64,000 nucleotides of DNA from Sinosporangium siamense. Its GTDB lineage: Bacteria > Actinomycetota > Actinomycetes > Streptosporangiales > Streptosporangiaceae. The stretch is from positions 1 to 64,000 of the forward strand of contig NZ_BOOW01000029.1 in the NCBI RefSeq assembly GCF_016863435.1, in the 5' to 3' direction. This document shows positions 1-9,318 of this stretch, piece after piece (positions within the stretch are counted from its first letter, which is position 1; each line of letters opens with the position of its first letter). The notes under the pieces are model-generated. The model ran no database searches and had not been told where the DNA came from. It saw only the letters and a program-made list of their open reading frames with translations. The position numbers and the translations under genes are program-made.

Positions 1-61
1 CGGCGGACCACGGCTTGGCCGGGTCCGCCGTCGGCGTTTGTGAGGACTCTAAGGCCGCCTC

Positions 62-403
62 GTGACTCCATGCGAGCGTGTCGCCGCCGTGATTGGCGCT
101 CGGATCAGGCTGTACGACGGCTTGCCTGGTCGCGGCGTTCAGAGAGAATTGGAACGGAACCGGCTCGTGACCGTTCGCTACCTGGGGTGCTTCCTGGCCG
201 ACCCGCTCAAGGTGCCGAACGAGATTCTGGACATCGTCGCCGCCCGGCTGGGGATCGAGGATTCGTCCTGAGTGAAGCGTTGCACCGAGCGGGACAAGAC
301 ACGGCTGGAACACACCTGGGAGATCGCCAAGGCATTCGGGCTGAAGGACTGTCGCACCTCACGTCCGCCGCGGCGGACGGGGATTGAGCGGATCAGGATT
401 TAA
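62..403 (+). pseudogene. Tn3-family transposase N-terminal fragment (DUF4158-like), interrupted by TGA
   Basis: The reading frame encodes a block around RYLGCFLADP followed by VAARLGIED and, after an in-frame TGA at 269-271, KRCTERDKTRLEHTWEIAKAF. This order matches the N-terminal DNA-binding domain (DUF4158) of Tn3-family transposases; the intact transposase at 57.4 kb has the corresponding LCTLPWLGF, LAERLGVAP and REQTRSDHLAQVARYLEW blocks. The reading continues in the same frame past the TGA, so the stop looks like a point mutation, probably of a Cys or Trp codon. No catalytic domain follows: the frame ends at 403, just before a gene on the other strand. The fragment begins at or before the window edge. 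It is a dead relic, different in sequence from the transposon at the other end of the window. Confidence 0.65.
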
Positions 404-422
404 TGGGGAAAGCTGGGAGCCG

Positions 423-1097
423 TCAGACGGTGAAGACGCGCTCGGCTTCGTCGCGTTGGGTGTGCAGGTCCCAGTAGAGAGGGGCGATCTCCTCGGCCTC
501 CGCGGTCGGGGTTCCGGGAGGGCCGCCCGCGCCGATCCACACGCCGATGGCGACGTGCGCGGCCTGGATGCCGGTGCCGGCCAGCTCCTTGTGCAGGTTG
601 AGCACCCAGTTGCGCAGCGCTGCCTGGGCGGGGTTTACGTTGCCGAGCATCGGGTGGGGGTCGACCGAGCCGCCTCCGTTGGTGTAGAGCAGGGTGCCCG
701 CGCCGGCCTCACGCATCGCGGGGAGGACGGCCTGGGTGGCGGTGATGGCGCTGTAGAGCAGCAACTCGATCAGCCCCTGCACATCGGACGGGTTGGTCTC
801 GGACGGGGAGGCGAGGGCCAAGGAGCCGATGCTGGGGGCCGGGGAGTGCTCGAGGACATCGATGCCGCCAAAGAGATTGGCGGCGTCCTTGAGGGCCTGG
901 GTCAGCGCGTCGTGGTCGAGCACGTCCGCCGGGAACGCGGCGCTGGTGATGCCCTCTGCGGTGAGCCGGCCGACGAGGTCGTCGAGCTTGGCTCGGTTGC
1001 GGGCGATGAGAGCGACATTGTAGCCCCGGGAGCCGAAGGTGCGGGCGATGGCGAGGCCCATGCCGGGGCCGGCGCCGACGATGGCGAGAGTAGGCAT
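423..1097 (-). CDS. SDR-family NAD(P)-dependent oxidoreductase (atypical active site)
   Basis: A 224-residue Rossmann-fold protein. The N-terminus has the glycine-rich cofactor loop GAGPGMGLAIA, an acidic PADV segment follows near residue 60, and the middle holds the helix normally carrying the SDR active site. That segment reads TNGGGSVDP then NVNPAQAALRNW, so the usual Tyr-x-x-x-Lys pair is absent. From memory, this GGGS / AALRNW arrangement is typical of a subfamily of actinobacterial SDRs, so it need not mean loss of function, but the substrate is unknown. The start at 1097 is preferred because GGAAAG lies 10 nt upstream; an in-frame ATG at 1115 has no ribosome site. It is divergent from the HxlR regulator at 1303, which probably controls it. 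Confidence 0.85.
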   Translation of the reverse strand: MPTLAIVGAGPGMGLAIARTFGSRGYNVALIARNRAKLDDLVGRLTAEGITSAAFPADVLDHDALTQALKDAANLFGGIDVLEHSPAPSIGSLALASPSETNPSDVQGLIELLLYSAITATQAVLPAMREAGAGTLLYTNGGGSVDPHPMLGNVNPAQAALRNWVLNLHKELAGTGIQAAHVAIGVWIGAGGPPGTPTAEAEEIAPLYWDLHTQRDEAERVFTV

Positions 1098-1221
1098 GAT
1101 CAGTTCACTTTCCATTGCGTATGGGGTCAGGAGGTTGCGGAGGGGACGGCTTCGATCCGCCGGGTCGAGGCCTCGGCCTGACCGCTGACCTTCATAGCGT
1201 TCCCCGCCAATTCCTACTATT

Positions 1222-1285
1222 TGTGCGTAACGTCAAGATAGGACAGTATGGAGAGGCTTACAAAAGGCACATCGCTGTGCGTAAC
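1222..1285. promoter_or_regulatory. Candidate HxlR operator: two direct copies of TGTGCGTAAC
   Basis: The intergenic region between the divergent oxidoreductase and HxlR genes contains TGTGCGTAAC at 1222-1231 and again at 1276-1285, 54 bp apart start to start. Exact 10-bp repeats between a regulator and its divergent enzyme gene are a plausible operator pair. The second copy ends two bases before the GAGGGGAA ribosome site of the regulator, which would suit autorepression. Confidence 0.45.
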
Positions 1286-1302
1286 AGAGGGGAATGTGCG
1301 TC

Positions 1303-1704
1303 ATGGAGCACGCAAGGGCATCGGCGGCCGCCGCGAGCCGGGGTGCGTGCGCGGCGGTCCCGGCCGACCAGATGGCCTTCGTCCGCCAGATCCTGGACCG
1401 GGTCGGCGACAAGTGGAGCATGCTGATCATCGCGATCCTGGAGGACGGCGCCTTGCGCTACACCGACCTGCAGCGCGATGTCTCCGGCATCTCCCAGCGC
1501 ATGCTCAGTCACACCCTGCGCCAGCTTCAGCAGGACGGGCTGATCACCCGCACGGCCTACGCGGAGGTCCCGCCGCGCGTGGAGTACACCCTCACCCCCC
1601 TCAGCCGCAGCCTGCTCGACATCGTCAAACAGCTGATCGGCTGGGCCTCCGACCACCACGACGAGATCCGCGCCCACCGCGACCGCGCCGCAGCCGGGTC
1701 CTGA
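1303..1704 (+). CDS. HxlR-family winged-helix transcriptional regulator
   Basis: A 133-residue protein with the HxlR (MarR-like) winged helix: ILDRVGDKWSMLII opens the domain, then SGISQRMLSHTLRQL is the recognition helix, and VEYTLTPLSRSLL is the wing and following helix. The canonical conserved Cys near the start of HxlR domains is replaced by the VPADQMAFV segment. GAGGGGAA lies about 10 nt before the ATG at 1303; an ATG at 1294 is also in frame but too close to that site. It is divergent from an SDR oxidoreductase gene. HxlR proteins often sense aldehydes, quinones or redox stress and regulate adjacent oxidoreductases; the actual signal here is unknown. Confidence 0.9.
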   Translation: MEHARASAAAASRGACAAVPADQMAFVRQILDRVGDKWSMLIIAILEDGALRYTDLQRDVSGISQRMLSHTLRQLQQDGLITRTAYAEVPPRVEYTLTPLSRSLLDIVKQLIGWASDHHDEIRAHRDRAAAGS

Positions 1705-1987
1705 CAGCCGCGGGTGGCCGCTGTTACTGCCGGGCGCCAAATGTACGCCCGCTGAACCCTGTGATTGTGGCGTGATATGGCCTCGATCAGGCCGGTCGAT
1801 CATCAGGATTAACGCGGCGGAAGTGATTTCGGTCCGTCGGATATCAAAGTATGCATCCCCTTTGACCTGCACGAACACCGTTTTCTGTTCCCTTAATCAC
1901 CCCATCCACACAGAATGGGGTCTTATCCAGAAACGAGGCGTCCTCGCACGAGTGTCTCGGGATCATCGTGGGACATGAGGTGCCATA

Positions 1988-2320
1988 GTGAGCGCGTTAT
2001 CCGTCCAGGCCGTCTACTACAACAGATTCTGCCTGCTGGTGCTGAGTGGCGAACTGGACGTCCTCTCGGCGCCGCAGGTTAGGCGCGCCTTGACCGAGGT
2101 GCTGTCCCGTCGCAATCGCATCGTGGTGGACGCGGCGCGCCTGACCTTCTGCGACTGCACCGGCATCCGGGTGCTGGCCGGGGGACACCGGCGTGCCGTA
2201 GCCGCCGGCGGCGGGTTGTCGCTGGCCTTCGCCCACGGCCTGCTCCAGCGGTTGCTGGAGATCGACCGCTGCATCGGCGCGGGCCCCGGCGGGGAGTTGG
2301 TGACCACGTTGCGCTGGTAG
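1988..2320 (+). CDS. STAS-domain protein, anti-sigma factor antagonist type
   Basis: A 110-residue protein consisting of one STAS domain: beta strand FCLLVLSGELDVLSAPQV, then VVDAARLTFCDCTGIRVL. The phosphorylation loop reads D-C-T-G, with Thr where SpoIIAA/RsbV proteins usually have the phosphorylated Ser. Such proteins bind an anti-sigma kinase and release a sigma factor, and phosphorylation of this residue turns them off. No cognate anti-sigma kinase or sigma gene lies next to it, so it acts with a partner elsewhere. The GTG start has GAGGTG upstream. Function is inferred from the family. Confidence 0.85.
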   Translation: MSALSVQAVYYNRFCLLVLSGELDVLSAPQVRRALTEVLSRRNRIVVDAARLTFCDCTGIRVLAGGHRRAVAAGGGLSLAFAHGLLQRLLEIDRCIGAGPGGELVTTLRW

Positions 2321-2386
2321 CAGCGGCCCTTGAGGCGCGGCGACCAGTTTAGACTATCGAACACCCGTACGACTAGAGTGCGTGTT

Positions 2387-2641
2387 ATGTCCGGTTCGGA
2401 GTTGCCGCCGCTGCCGCCGATGGTCGTCTACCGGCATCGGCCCGCCTGGTTGCGCGGCTGGTGGCGGACCGATCTCGGCGTGTGGCTCGCCGACATCTAC
2501 TGGGCCGAGTCCCGGACCACCGGCGTGCCGACGAGCCGCTACCACATCGTGGAACGGCGGGTGCCCGCCGAGGAGATCGGCCCGATCGACGGCCAGGACT
2601 ACACCCGCGTCCCACGCCGCCACACCGACACGGCAAGGTAA
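2387..2641 (+). CDS. Small hypothetical protein
   Basis: An 84-residue protein with strongly GC-biased third codon positions, which supports a real gene. It has a proline-rich start (ELPPLPPMVVYRHRP), a tryptophan-rich middle (WLRGWWRTDLGVW and IYWAES), and a charged C-terminus ending in VPRRHTDTAR. There is no signal peptide or membrane segment. It lies 66 nt downstream of the STAS gene on the same strand and could be cotranscribed with it. I do not recognise the family and assign no function. Confidence 0.6.
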   Translation: MSGSELPPLPPMVVYRHRPAWLRGWWRTDLGVWLADIYWAESRTTGVPTSRYHIVERRVPAEEIGPIDGQDYTRVPRRHTDTAR

Positions 2642-2772
2642 GACCCCGTGCTCAGGTCACCTCTCCCGGCACGAAGTCGCGGAACCTGCGAACTGCTGGC
2701 GCCCCTGCCAGGTGCGGAACTTCGGCCGGACGCCCACCGACGTCCGCAACGCCCTGCGTCCGAGGAGCGACG

Positions 2773-2794
2773 GGGCGGCCGAAACCGGCCGCCC
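2773..2794. terminator. Bidirectional hairpin between convergent genes
   Basis: GGGCGGCC (2773-2780) and GGCCGCCC (2787-2794) form a perfect 8-bp stem with a 6-nt GAAACC loop. It sits between the end of the small plus-strand gene and the end of the minus-strand phosphotriesterase-like gene. There is no U-tract, as is common in high-GC actinomycetes. Confidence 0.6.
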
Positions 2795-2805
2795 GTAGGT
2801 CATTC

Positions 2806-3777
2806 CTAAGCCGGGGTGAAGTATCGGCGTGGGTTGTCCACCATCATCGTGGTCAGTTGAGCCCGGGTGACCCCGGCGTCGAGCAACGCCGGAAGCACCT
2901 GCTCATGCAGGTGGGTGTAATGCCAGTTCGGCGCGATCTGCTCGCGCACGCCGGGTGGGAACCAGTCGATGTGGCAGGAGGCATCGTGTGACAGGACCAT
3001 CCGGTCGGCCAGTCCTTGCCCCGCGAGAGCCGCGACGGTCGCCACCCGCTGATCGGTCGGCAGCAGGACGTCCAGACCGAAGCGGTCCATGCCGAGGTAG
3101 GAGCCGTTGTCGACGAGGCGGCGCAGATAGTCCAGGTCGGCGGTGTCGCCGCTGTGCCCGATGACCACCGCGCCGAGGTCCACGCCCTCACTGTGCAGGA
3201 TGTCCTGCGCGATCAGGCCGGTGCGGGCGGGCGCACTGGTGTGAACGACGATCGGCGCCCCCGTGCCGAGGTGCGCCTGCGCGACCGCCCTCATCACGCG
3301 CTCCACGCCGGGCGTGAGAGTGTCCTCTATTGCGCATTTGAGGAAGGCGGCCCTGATGCCGGTGCCCGCGATCCCCTCGGTGAGCTCGCGGACGAACAAC
3401 TCGGTCATGCGCTCGACACCGCCAAGCAGGGTGCCCGGCCCGTGATAGCGGAAGAAGTGCGGCAAGTCTCCCAGTGTGTACAGGCCGGTCGCGACCACGA
3501 TGTTGAGCTCCACCCGCCGGTTCACCGCGGCGACGCGGCGCACGTCCCGGCCGAGGCCGATGACGGTGGGATCGACGATCGTGGTCACGCCGGTCGCCGC
3601 CAGAGCCGTCAGCCGCACGACGGCGTCGTCGACCCGCTGCTGCTCGTCCCAGGTGTCCGGCATGCTCTGCCGTAACTCCTCGCTTAAGACGAAGACGTGC
3701 TCGTGCATGAGTACGGTGCCCAACTTGCCCACGTCCACCGAACCGCGGACGGTGGGAACCTGCGGGGTCGAGGTCAT
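2806..3777 (-). CDS. Phosphotriesterase-family metal-dependent hydrolase
   Basis: A 323-residue amidohydrolase-fold protein of the phosphotriesterase-related family. All metal ligands are visible in order: the HxH of LMHEHVF (about residue 25), the carboxylated-lysine candidate in FLKCAIED (about 148), VVHTSAP and VIGHSGDT (second and third His sites), and the catalytic Asp in LSHDASCH (about 265). Members are binuclear zinc enzymes acting as lactonases, phosphotriesterases or related hydrolases; the natural substrate cannot be told from sequence, but lactonase-like activity is common. It starts at ATG 3777 and no regulator gene is adjacent. It converges with the small gene at 2387. Confidence 0.9.
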   Translation of the reverse strand: MTSTPQVPTVRGSVDVGKLGTVLMHEHVFVLSEELRQSMPDTWDEQQRVDDAVVRLTALAATGVTTIVDPTVIGLGRDVRRVAAVNRRVELNIVVATGLYTLGDLPHFFRYHGPGTLLGGVERMTELFVRELTEGIAGTGIRAAFLKCAIEDTLTPGVERVMRAVAQAHLGTGAPIVVHTSAPARTGLIAQDILHSEGVDLGAVVIGHSGDTADLDYLRRLVDNGSYLGMDRFGLDVLLPTDQRVATVAALAGQGLADRMVLSHDASCHIDWFPPGVREQIAPNWHYTHLHEQVLPALLDAGVTRAQLTTMMVDNPRRYFTPA

Positions 3778-4074
3778 GAAGTCTCCAAGAGGTTGACCGG
3801 CTTCAGGCCTCCGCGGCGAGCACGGCGTCGCTCACGGTGCTCCTTCACTGCGCCTCATGCGTGAACGGCGGGCGCGGAACGCCGCGGCCCGCCATCCACT
3901 TTCGGGCACACCCCCGGCCCCCGTCTTTCACACGAGCGCACAACCCTTGCGCTCCGGCGAAGGGCCGTCCCTCGGGATTGGACGTCTGCGGTCGCCCGCG
4001 CGGGTCCGGTCTCTCGTCATGGGTGGTCGGCCTGGCTCTGCCGTACCTCCTGGAATGTACGGCGTGAGCCGTGA
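3778..4074. other. Intergenic region between two minus-strand genes
   Basis: About 300 bp separate the phosphotriesterase-like gene from the upstream minus-strand hydrolase. It must contain the promoter of the phosphotriesterase-like gene. I see no convincing gene, operator palindrome or RNA structure; open frames here lack ribosome sites and family matches. Confidence 0.5.
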
Positions 4075-5046
4075 TCAGGGGGCGGTTGGCGTGTGGGCCT
4101 TAAGGGTGCGGGCGAGCCATTGGGTGCGGGTTTGGCGGGCGGCGGCTGAAATGTCGGCGTGGGGGAACAGGATGTCGAAGCCGTGGAAGCCGCCCGCCCA
4201 GATGTGGAGTTCGGCCTGGCCGCCCGCGGCCCAAATGCGGGTGGCGTAGTCGGTGACCTCGTCGCGGAAGACCTCGGCGGAGCCGGCGTCGATAAAGGTC
4301 GTGGGCAGGCCGGACAGGTCGTCGGCTCTGGCCGGTGAGATGTGGCCCGGGACCTGGTCGTCGGCGAGGTCGCCGAGGACGGCGTGCCAGCCGAAGGCGT
4401 TGTTCTCGCGGGTCCACACGTTGGGGTCGCCGGAGTATTGGCGGCTGGAGACGGTGACGTTGCGGTGGTCCAGCATGGGGCAAATCAAGATCTGGGCCGC
4501 GATCGCGGGGGCGCCGCGGTCACGCGCCAGGAGGGCGACACCCGCGGTGAGGCCGCCCCCGGCGCTGGTGCCGGCGACGACGATGCGGGCGGGGTCGATG
4601 CCGAGTTCGTCGGCGTGGTCGGCGACCCACAGCAGGCCCCAATAGCAGTCCTCGACGAGGGTGGTGCCGCCGGCCTCGGGAGCGAGCCGGTAGTCGACGG
4701 TGACCACGACGGCGCCGAGTTCGTCGAGCCATTCCAGGGGGATGTCGATCTGCGAGAACCGGTCACCGGCGACCATTCCGCCGCCGTGCATCCAGTAGAC
4801 GCACGGGGCTCCGGGGCGGACGTCGGCCGGGGTGAGGACCGTCAGCGGGATCTGGAATCCGTCGGCGGCGGAGACGGTGACTTCTCGCCGGTCGACCGCA
4901 CGGCCGTCCAGCAGGGTCTCGATCGGTGTAGTGGGAAATTCGCGCAACAGCTTAAGGGTTTCGGCGGTGAGCTGCGGGAAGGGCGGCATGCCGGCGATGA
5001 GCGTGTTCAGTTCGGGGTCGAAAGCGGGGCGTGCGAGGGACGACAT
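4075..5046 (-). CDS. Alpha/beta hydrolase, hormone-sensitive lipase (HSL) family esterase
   Basis: A 323-residue carboxylesterase. The oxyanion-hole motif HGGG is in YWMHGGGMVAGD (about residue 90), the nucleophile elbow GTSAGG is at about 160, the acid is the Asp in IDAGSAEVFRDE (about 260), and the His is in GGFHGFD (about 290). This is the full HSL-family set. The start at 5046 is chosen because AAAGGAAA lies just upstream; a nearby in-frame ATG at 5061 overlaps that site. It lies 32 nt downstream of an ABM monooxygenase gene on the same strand, and both are divergent from an AraC regulator, so a small regulated operon is likely. Substrate unknown. Confidence 0.9.
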   Translation of the reverse strand: MSSLARPAFDPELNTLIAGMPPFPQLTAETLKLLREFPTTPIETLLDGRAVDRREVTVSAADGFQIPLTVLTPADVRPGAPCVYWMHGGGMVAGDRFSQIDIPLEWLDELGAVVVTVDYRLAPEAGGTTLVEDCYWGLLWVADHADELGIDPARIVVAGTSAGGGLTAGVALLARDRGAPAIAAQILICPMLDHRNVTVSSRQYSGDPNVWTRENNAFGWHAVLGDLADDQVPGHISPARADDLSGLPTTFIDAGSAEVFRDEVTDYATRIWAAGGQAELHIWAGGFHGFDILFPHADISAAARQTRTQWLARTLKAHTPTAP

Positions 5047-5078
5047 GAGGTTTCCTTTCAAGCGGAGGGAGAGGGAGG

Positions 5079-5396
5079 TCAGAACGCGGCTTTGCCGCCG
5101 GCCGGGACGTAGTCGGTGTAAGGGGATTCCTCAGCGACCAGCTCCTGGACCTGGGCGATGAGGCTCTGGGCTTCTTGCCCGGCGAAGATCCGGTGGTGAT
5201 CCTCCTCGGTGGTCCAGCCCTCGGTGACGTGGACGACGTCGGGGTCCGCGGCCGATCGGCAGACGAGGTAGACCACGCAGTGCTCACTCGCCGCCGGCTT
5301 GCCTTCGTCCAGGCCGCTCAGCAGCAGGCCGGTCAGCTTCTCGCCCATGCCGGGCTTGGCCTTGAGGGTGGCGTTGAATCCGTAGCCGACGGTCAT
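5079..5396 (-). CDS. Antibiotic biosynthesis monooxygenase (ABM) domain protein
   Basis: A 105-residue dimeric alpha+beta barrel protein. VGYGFNATLKAKPGMGEKL is strand 1 and helix 1, CVVYLVCRSAADPDVVHVTEGW is the central pair of strands, and the HHRIFAGQ segment is the helix after it. ABM proteins include cofactor-free quinol monooxygenases and heme-binding relatives. The start at 5396 follows GAAGGAG at a good distance. It is the first gene of a pair with the HSL hydrolase and is divergent from the AraC gene, whose product probably controls both. Confidence 0.85.
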   Translation of the reverse strand: MTVGYGFNATLKAKPGMGEKLTGLLLSGLDEGKPAASEHCVVYLVCRSAADPDVVHVTEGWTTEEDHHRIFAGQEAQSLIAQVQELVAEESPYTDYVPAGGKAAF

Positions 5397-5472
5397 GATC
5401 GTGCTCCTTCTCCGGACGGTGATGCCGGATCCTCCCGGCCAGATGATTCCGGCCGACGTTTTCGCTGGTCTC

Positions 5473-5573
5473 ATTTCACCGCTCTGTCATGGGGCAACGG
5501 TAGAAAGAAGCTCTCGGCTTCTTGCACGATCCTCCTTACCTGTGGAGCAAGGCGGTGGCCGCTGTGGTGAAAT
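5473..5573. promoter_or_regulatory. Divergent promoter region with inverted repeats (AraC target candidate)
   Basis: ATTTCACC at 5473-5480 recurs inverted as GGTGAAAT at 5566-5573, and between them AAGAAGC / GCTTCTT (5505-5511 and 5517-5523) form a 7-5-7 inverted repeat. The elements lie between the ABM/hydrolase pair and the AraC gene. Their symmetry suggests regulator binding sites, but AraC proteins more often bind direct repeats, so assignment is tentative. Confidence 0.3.
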
Positions 5574-5579
5574 CAAGGC

Positions 5580-6488
5580 ATGGGATTCGATGAGCTCCGC
5601 ACCCTGCTGTCCCGGCACGTCCGGCCCGACGAGACCTCCGCCATCGATGGCTTACACATCGCGAAGGTGGAGCAGCCGGGCCCGCCGTCTCCCACGATGT
5701 CCGGCACGGTGCTGACGGTCCTCGCCCAGGGCGCCAAACGTCTCGCGGTGGGCGACCGGGTGCATGAATATCGGCCCGGCGCCTATCTGGTGACCTCCGT
5801 CGACCTGCCCGTCACCGGCTACTTCGTCGACGTCAGCCCGGAGCACCCTGCGGTGGGTTTGGCGATAGTGCTGGAACCATCGCTGATCGCCGACCTTCTC
5901 CTGCACGCCGGCCCCGGCGATCTTCCCCGTCTCCGGGCGACGGCACTACCGGGGATCGCCGTCGCCGCCATGACGCCCGAGTTGCTCGACGCCCTTATCC
6001 GCCTGGTGCGCCTGCTGGACCGGCCCCGTGACCAGGCGGTCCTGGCGCCGCTGATCAAACGTGAGATCTTCTGGTGGTTGATCACGGGCGAGCAGGGCGG
6101 CGCCGTACGGCAACTGGGCCTCGCCGACAGCAACCTCAGCCACATCACACGGGCCGTTCGCTGGATCCGCGACCACTACGCCGAACCGTTCCGCGTCGAG
6201 GACGTGGCCAGACTGTCCGGCATGAGCCCGTCGGCGTTCTATCGCCACTTCCAGACCGTCACCGCGCTCAGCCCCATCCAGTTCCAGAAACAGATCCGGC
6301 TCCAGCAGGCCCGTCTTCTGCTCGTCACCCACGCTCGCGACATCACCGCCGTCGCCCACCACGTCGGCTATGACAGCCCCTCGCAGTTCAGCCGGGAATA
6401 TCGCCGCCAATACGGCGTCCCACCGAGCCACGACGCCGCCCGGCTCCACAACCCCGCCCCCGGCGGACTTAAGGAGGCGTACGGATGA
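5580..6488 (+). CDS. AraC-family transcriptional regulator (AraC_N plus HTH_18)
   Basis: A 302-residue regulator. Residues about 20-165 are an AraC-type cupin sensing domain (GTVLTVLAQGAKRLAVGDR, EYRPGAYLVTSVDLPVTG), and about 195-295 is the double helix-turn-helix: WIRDHYAEPFRVEDVARLSG with MSPSAFYRHFQTVTALSPIQF, then VAHHVGYDSPSQFSREYRRQ. The second HTH is complete. It is divergent from the ABM and HSL hydrolase genes. The domain arrangement resembles regulators that activate adjacent oxidoreductase or hydrolase genes in response to small organic molecules. The effector is unknown. Confidence 0.92.
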   Translation: MGFDELRTLLSRHVRPDETSAIDGLHIAKVEQPGPPSPTMSGTVLTVLAQGAKRLAVGDRVHEYRPGAYLVTSVDLPVTGYFVDVSPEHPAVGLAIVLEPSLIADLLLHAGPGDLPRLRATALPGIAVAAMTPELLDALIRLVRLLDRPRDQAVLAPLIKREIFWWLITGEQGGAVRQLGLADSNLSHITRAVRWIRDHYAEPFRVEDVARLSGMSPSAFYRHFQTVTALSPIQFQKQIRLQQARLLLVTHARDITAVAHHVGYDSPSQFSREYRRQYGVPPSHDAARLHNPAPGGLKEAYG

Positions 6489-6503
6489 ACCACCGAGCCG
6501 CGC

Positions 6504-8363
<1,860 letters not shown>

Positions 8364-8367
<4 letters not shown>

Positions 8368-8618
8368 GCGGCGGACCCGAAGGCGTGTTCGTAGGCCGCC
8401 TGCAACCCCTCCCACGGCGCGCTCTCCGCCTTCCGGCCGTCGAGCAGGGCCGCGAGAAGGTCCAGGCCGGCGTGCCAGCCGACGGCCAGGGGAGTGGCGG
8501 AGTCGCGGCCGTCGAAGATGTTGGTGAACGTGAGGCGGCAGGCGTCCTCACCGTCGGCTTCAAGCTCGAAGCGGAGGATAGACGGATCGGCATATAAGCG
8601 GTCAAGGCCACACCCCAT
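8364..8618 (-). pseudogene. SRPBCC (AHSA1-type) protein, C-terminal half only
   Basis: The 84-residue frame carries the second half of an activator-of-Hsp90-like START domain: ILRFELEADGEDACRLTF, then ATPLAVGWHAGLDLLAALL, then GLQAAYEHAF. Normal members have about 150 residues, with an N-terminal half containing a substrate-pocket helix and strands that is missing here. The frame begins only 21 nt after the end of the TetR gene, so the 5' half seems to have been removed by a deletion up to that point. It remains translationally coupled to the ArsR gene. A functional short protein is unlikely. Confidence 0.7.
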
Positions 8619-8639
8619 CGGGGAGGCCCGCCGTACGGC

Positions 8640-9245
8640 TTAGCCTGTCACCCGGCCCTTGACCAGGGTGAGTGCGCGGCTCATGGCAAGGCGCACGTCC
8701 TCGGGCGGGTCGCCGCGGTGCAGGGCCGCGACGGCAGCGGCGCTCACCGCGCCGACCATCGCGCCGACGAGGGCGGCCGCGGTCACCGGGTCCAGCTCGC
8801 CGGGATATGCCTCATGCAGGGCGCGGGCCAGCTCGGTCTGTGCGGTGACATAGCGCTGGAGCAGCCGCGTCTGCAGCGCCGGCGCCGAGCCGGCCAGGCG
8901 GACCCGGAGGGCGGCCAGGCCGCTGCTCAGGTCGCGGTCCCAGCTGTCGGCGATCATGTGCTCCATGGCCCGGGCGAGGACGTCGGCGTGGCCCTCCCCG
9001 GCGCCGCGCTCGGCGACCACCTGCAGTGCCAGGTCGACCCGCACGTCGGCGTTGGCGAAGAGCACGTCCTCCTTCGCCTGGAAGTGGAGGAAGAACGTGC
9101 GGGTGGACACGTCCGCCGCCTCGGCGATCTCGGCGACCGTGACCTGGTCGAAGCCCTTCCGCTCGAAGAGGCGGACCGCCGCCTCGACCAGCGTCTGCCG
9201 CGTGCGCAGCTTCTTGCGCTCTCGCAATCCCAGGCTTTCCGTCAT
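8640..9245 (-). CDS. TetR-family transcriptional regulator
   Basis: A 201-residue regulator. The N-terminal HTH is LRERKKLRTRQTLVEAAVRL ... FDQVTVAEIAEAADVSTRTFF ... HFQAKEDVLFA; the C-terminal ligand domain is alpha-helical and unassigned. It is divergent from an SDR oxidoreductase gene at 9319, with nested palindromes between them, the usual layout for a self-regulated repressor of the neighbour. Start ATG 9245. Confidence 0.92.
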   Translation of the reverse strand: MTESLGLRERKKLRTRQTLVEAAVRLFERKGFDQVTVAEIAEAADVSTRTFFLHFQAKEDVLFANADVRVDLALQVVAERGAGEGHADVLARAMEHMIADSWDRDLSSGLAALRVRLAGSAPALQTRLLQRYVTAQTELARALHEAYPGELDPVTAAALVGAMVGAVSAAAVAALHRGDPPEDVRLAMSRALTLVKGRVTG

Positions 9246-9257
9246 GGCGCCATCCTA

Positions 9258-9285
9258 TTGCATTCCCTGCATGACTTCATGCAAT
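9258..9285. promoter_or_regulatory. Nested palindromic TetR operator candidate
   Basis: TGCATGA-CT-TCATGCA (9268-9283) is a perfect 7-2-7 palindrome. It lies inside a wider inverted repeat ATTGCAT (9258-9264) / ATGCAAT (9279-9285). It sits between the divergent TetR and SDR genes, which makes it the likely repressor site for both. Confidence 0.6.
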
Positions 9286-9318
9286 GTATTAATGCATCAA
9301 GTGCACCAAAGGAGAGTC

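Noticed and set aside
423-1097. The first SDR as an enzyme inactivated by mutation
   Set aside because: The missing YxxxK seems to be a feature of its subfamily (GGGS ... AALRNW), so I do not treat it as damage.
384-1181. Long plus-strand frame opposite the SDR gene
   Set aside because: It is antisense to a clear Rossmann-fold protein and rich in Gly/Arg/Val with no domain; a high-GC shadow frame.
1772-1978. Small frame before the STAS gene
   Set aside because: Codon use is not GC-biased at third positions, no ribosome site, no family.
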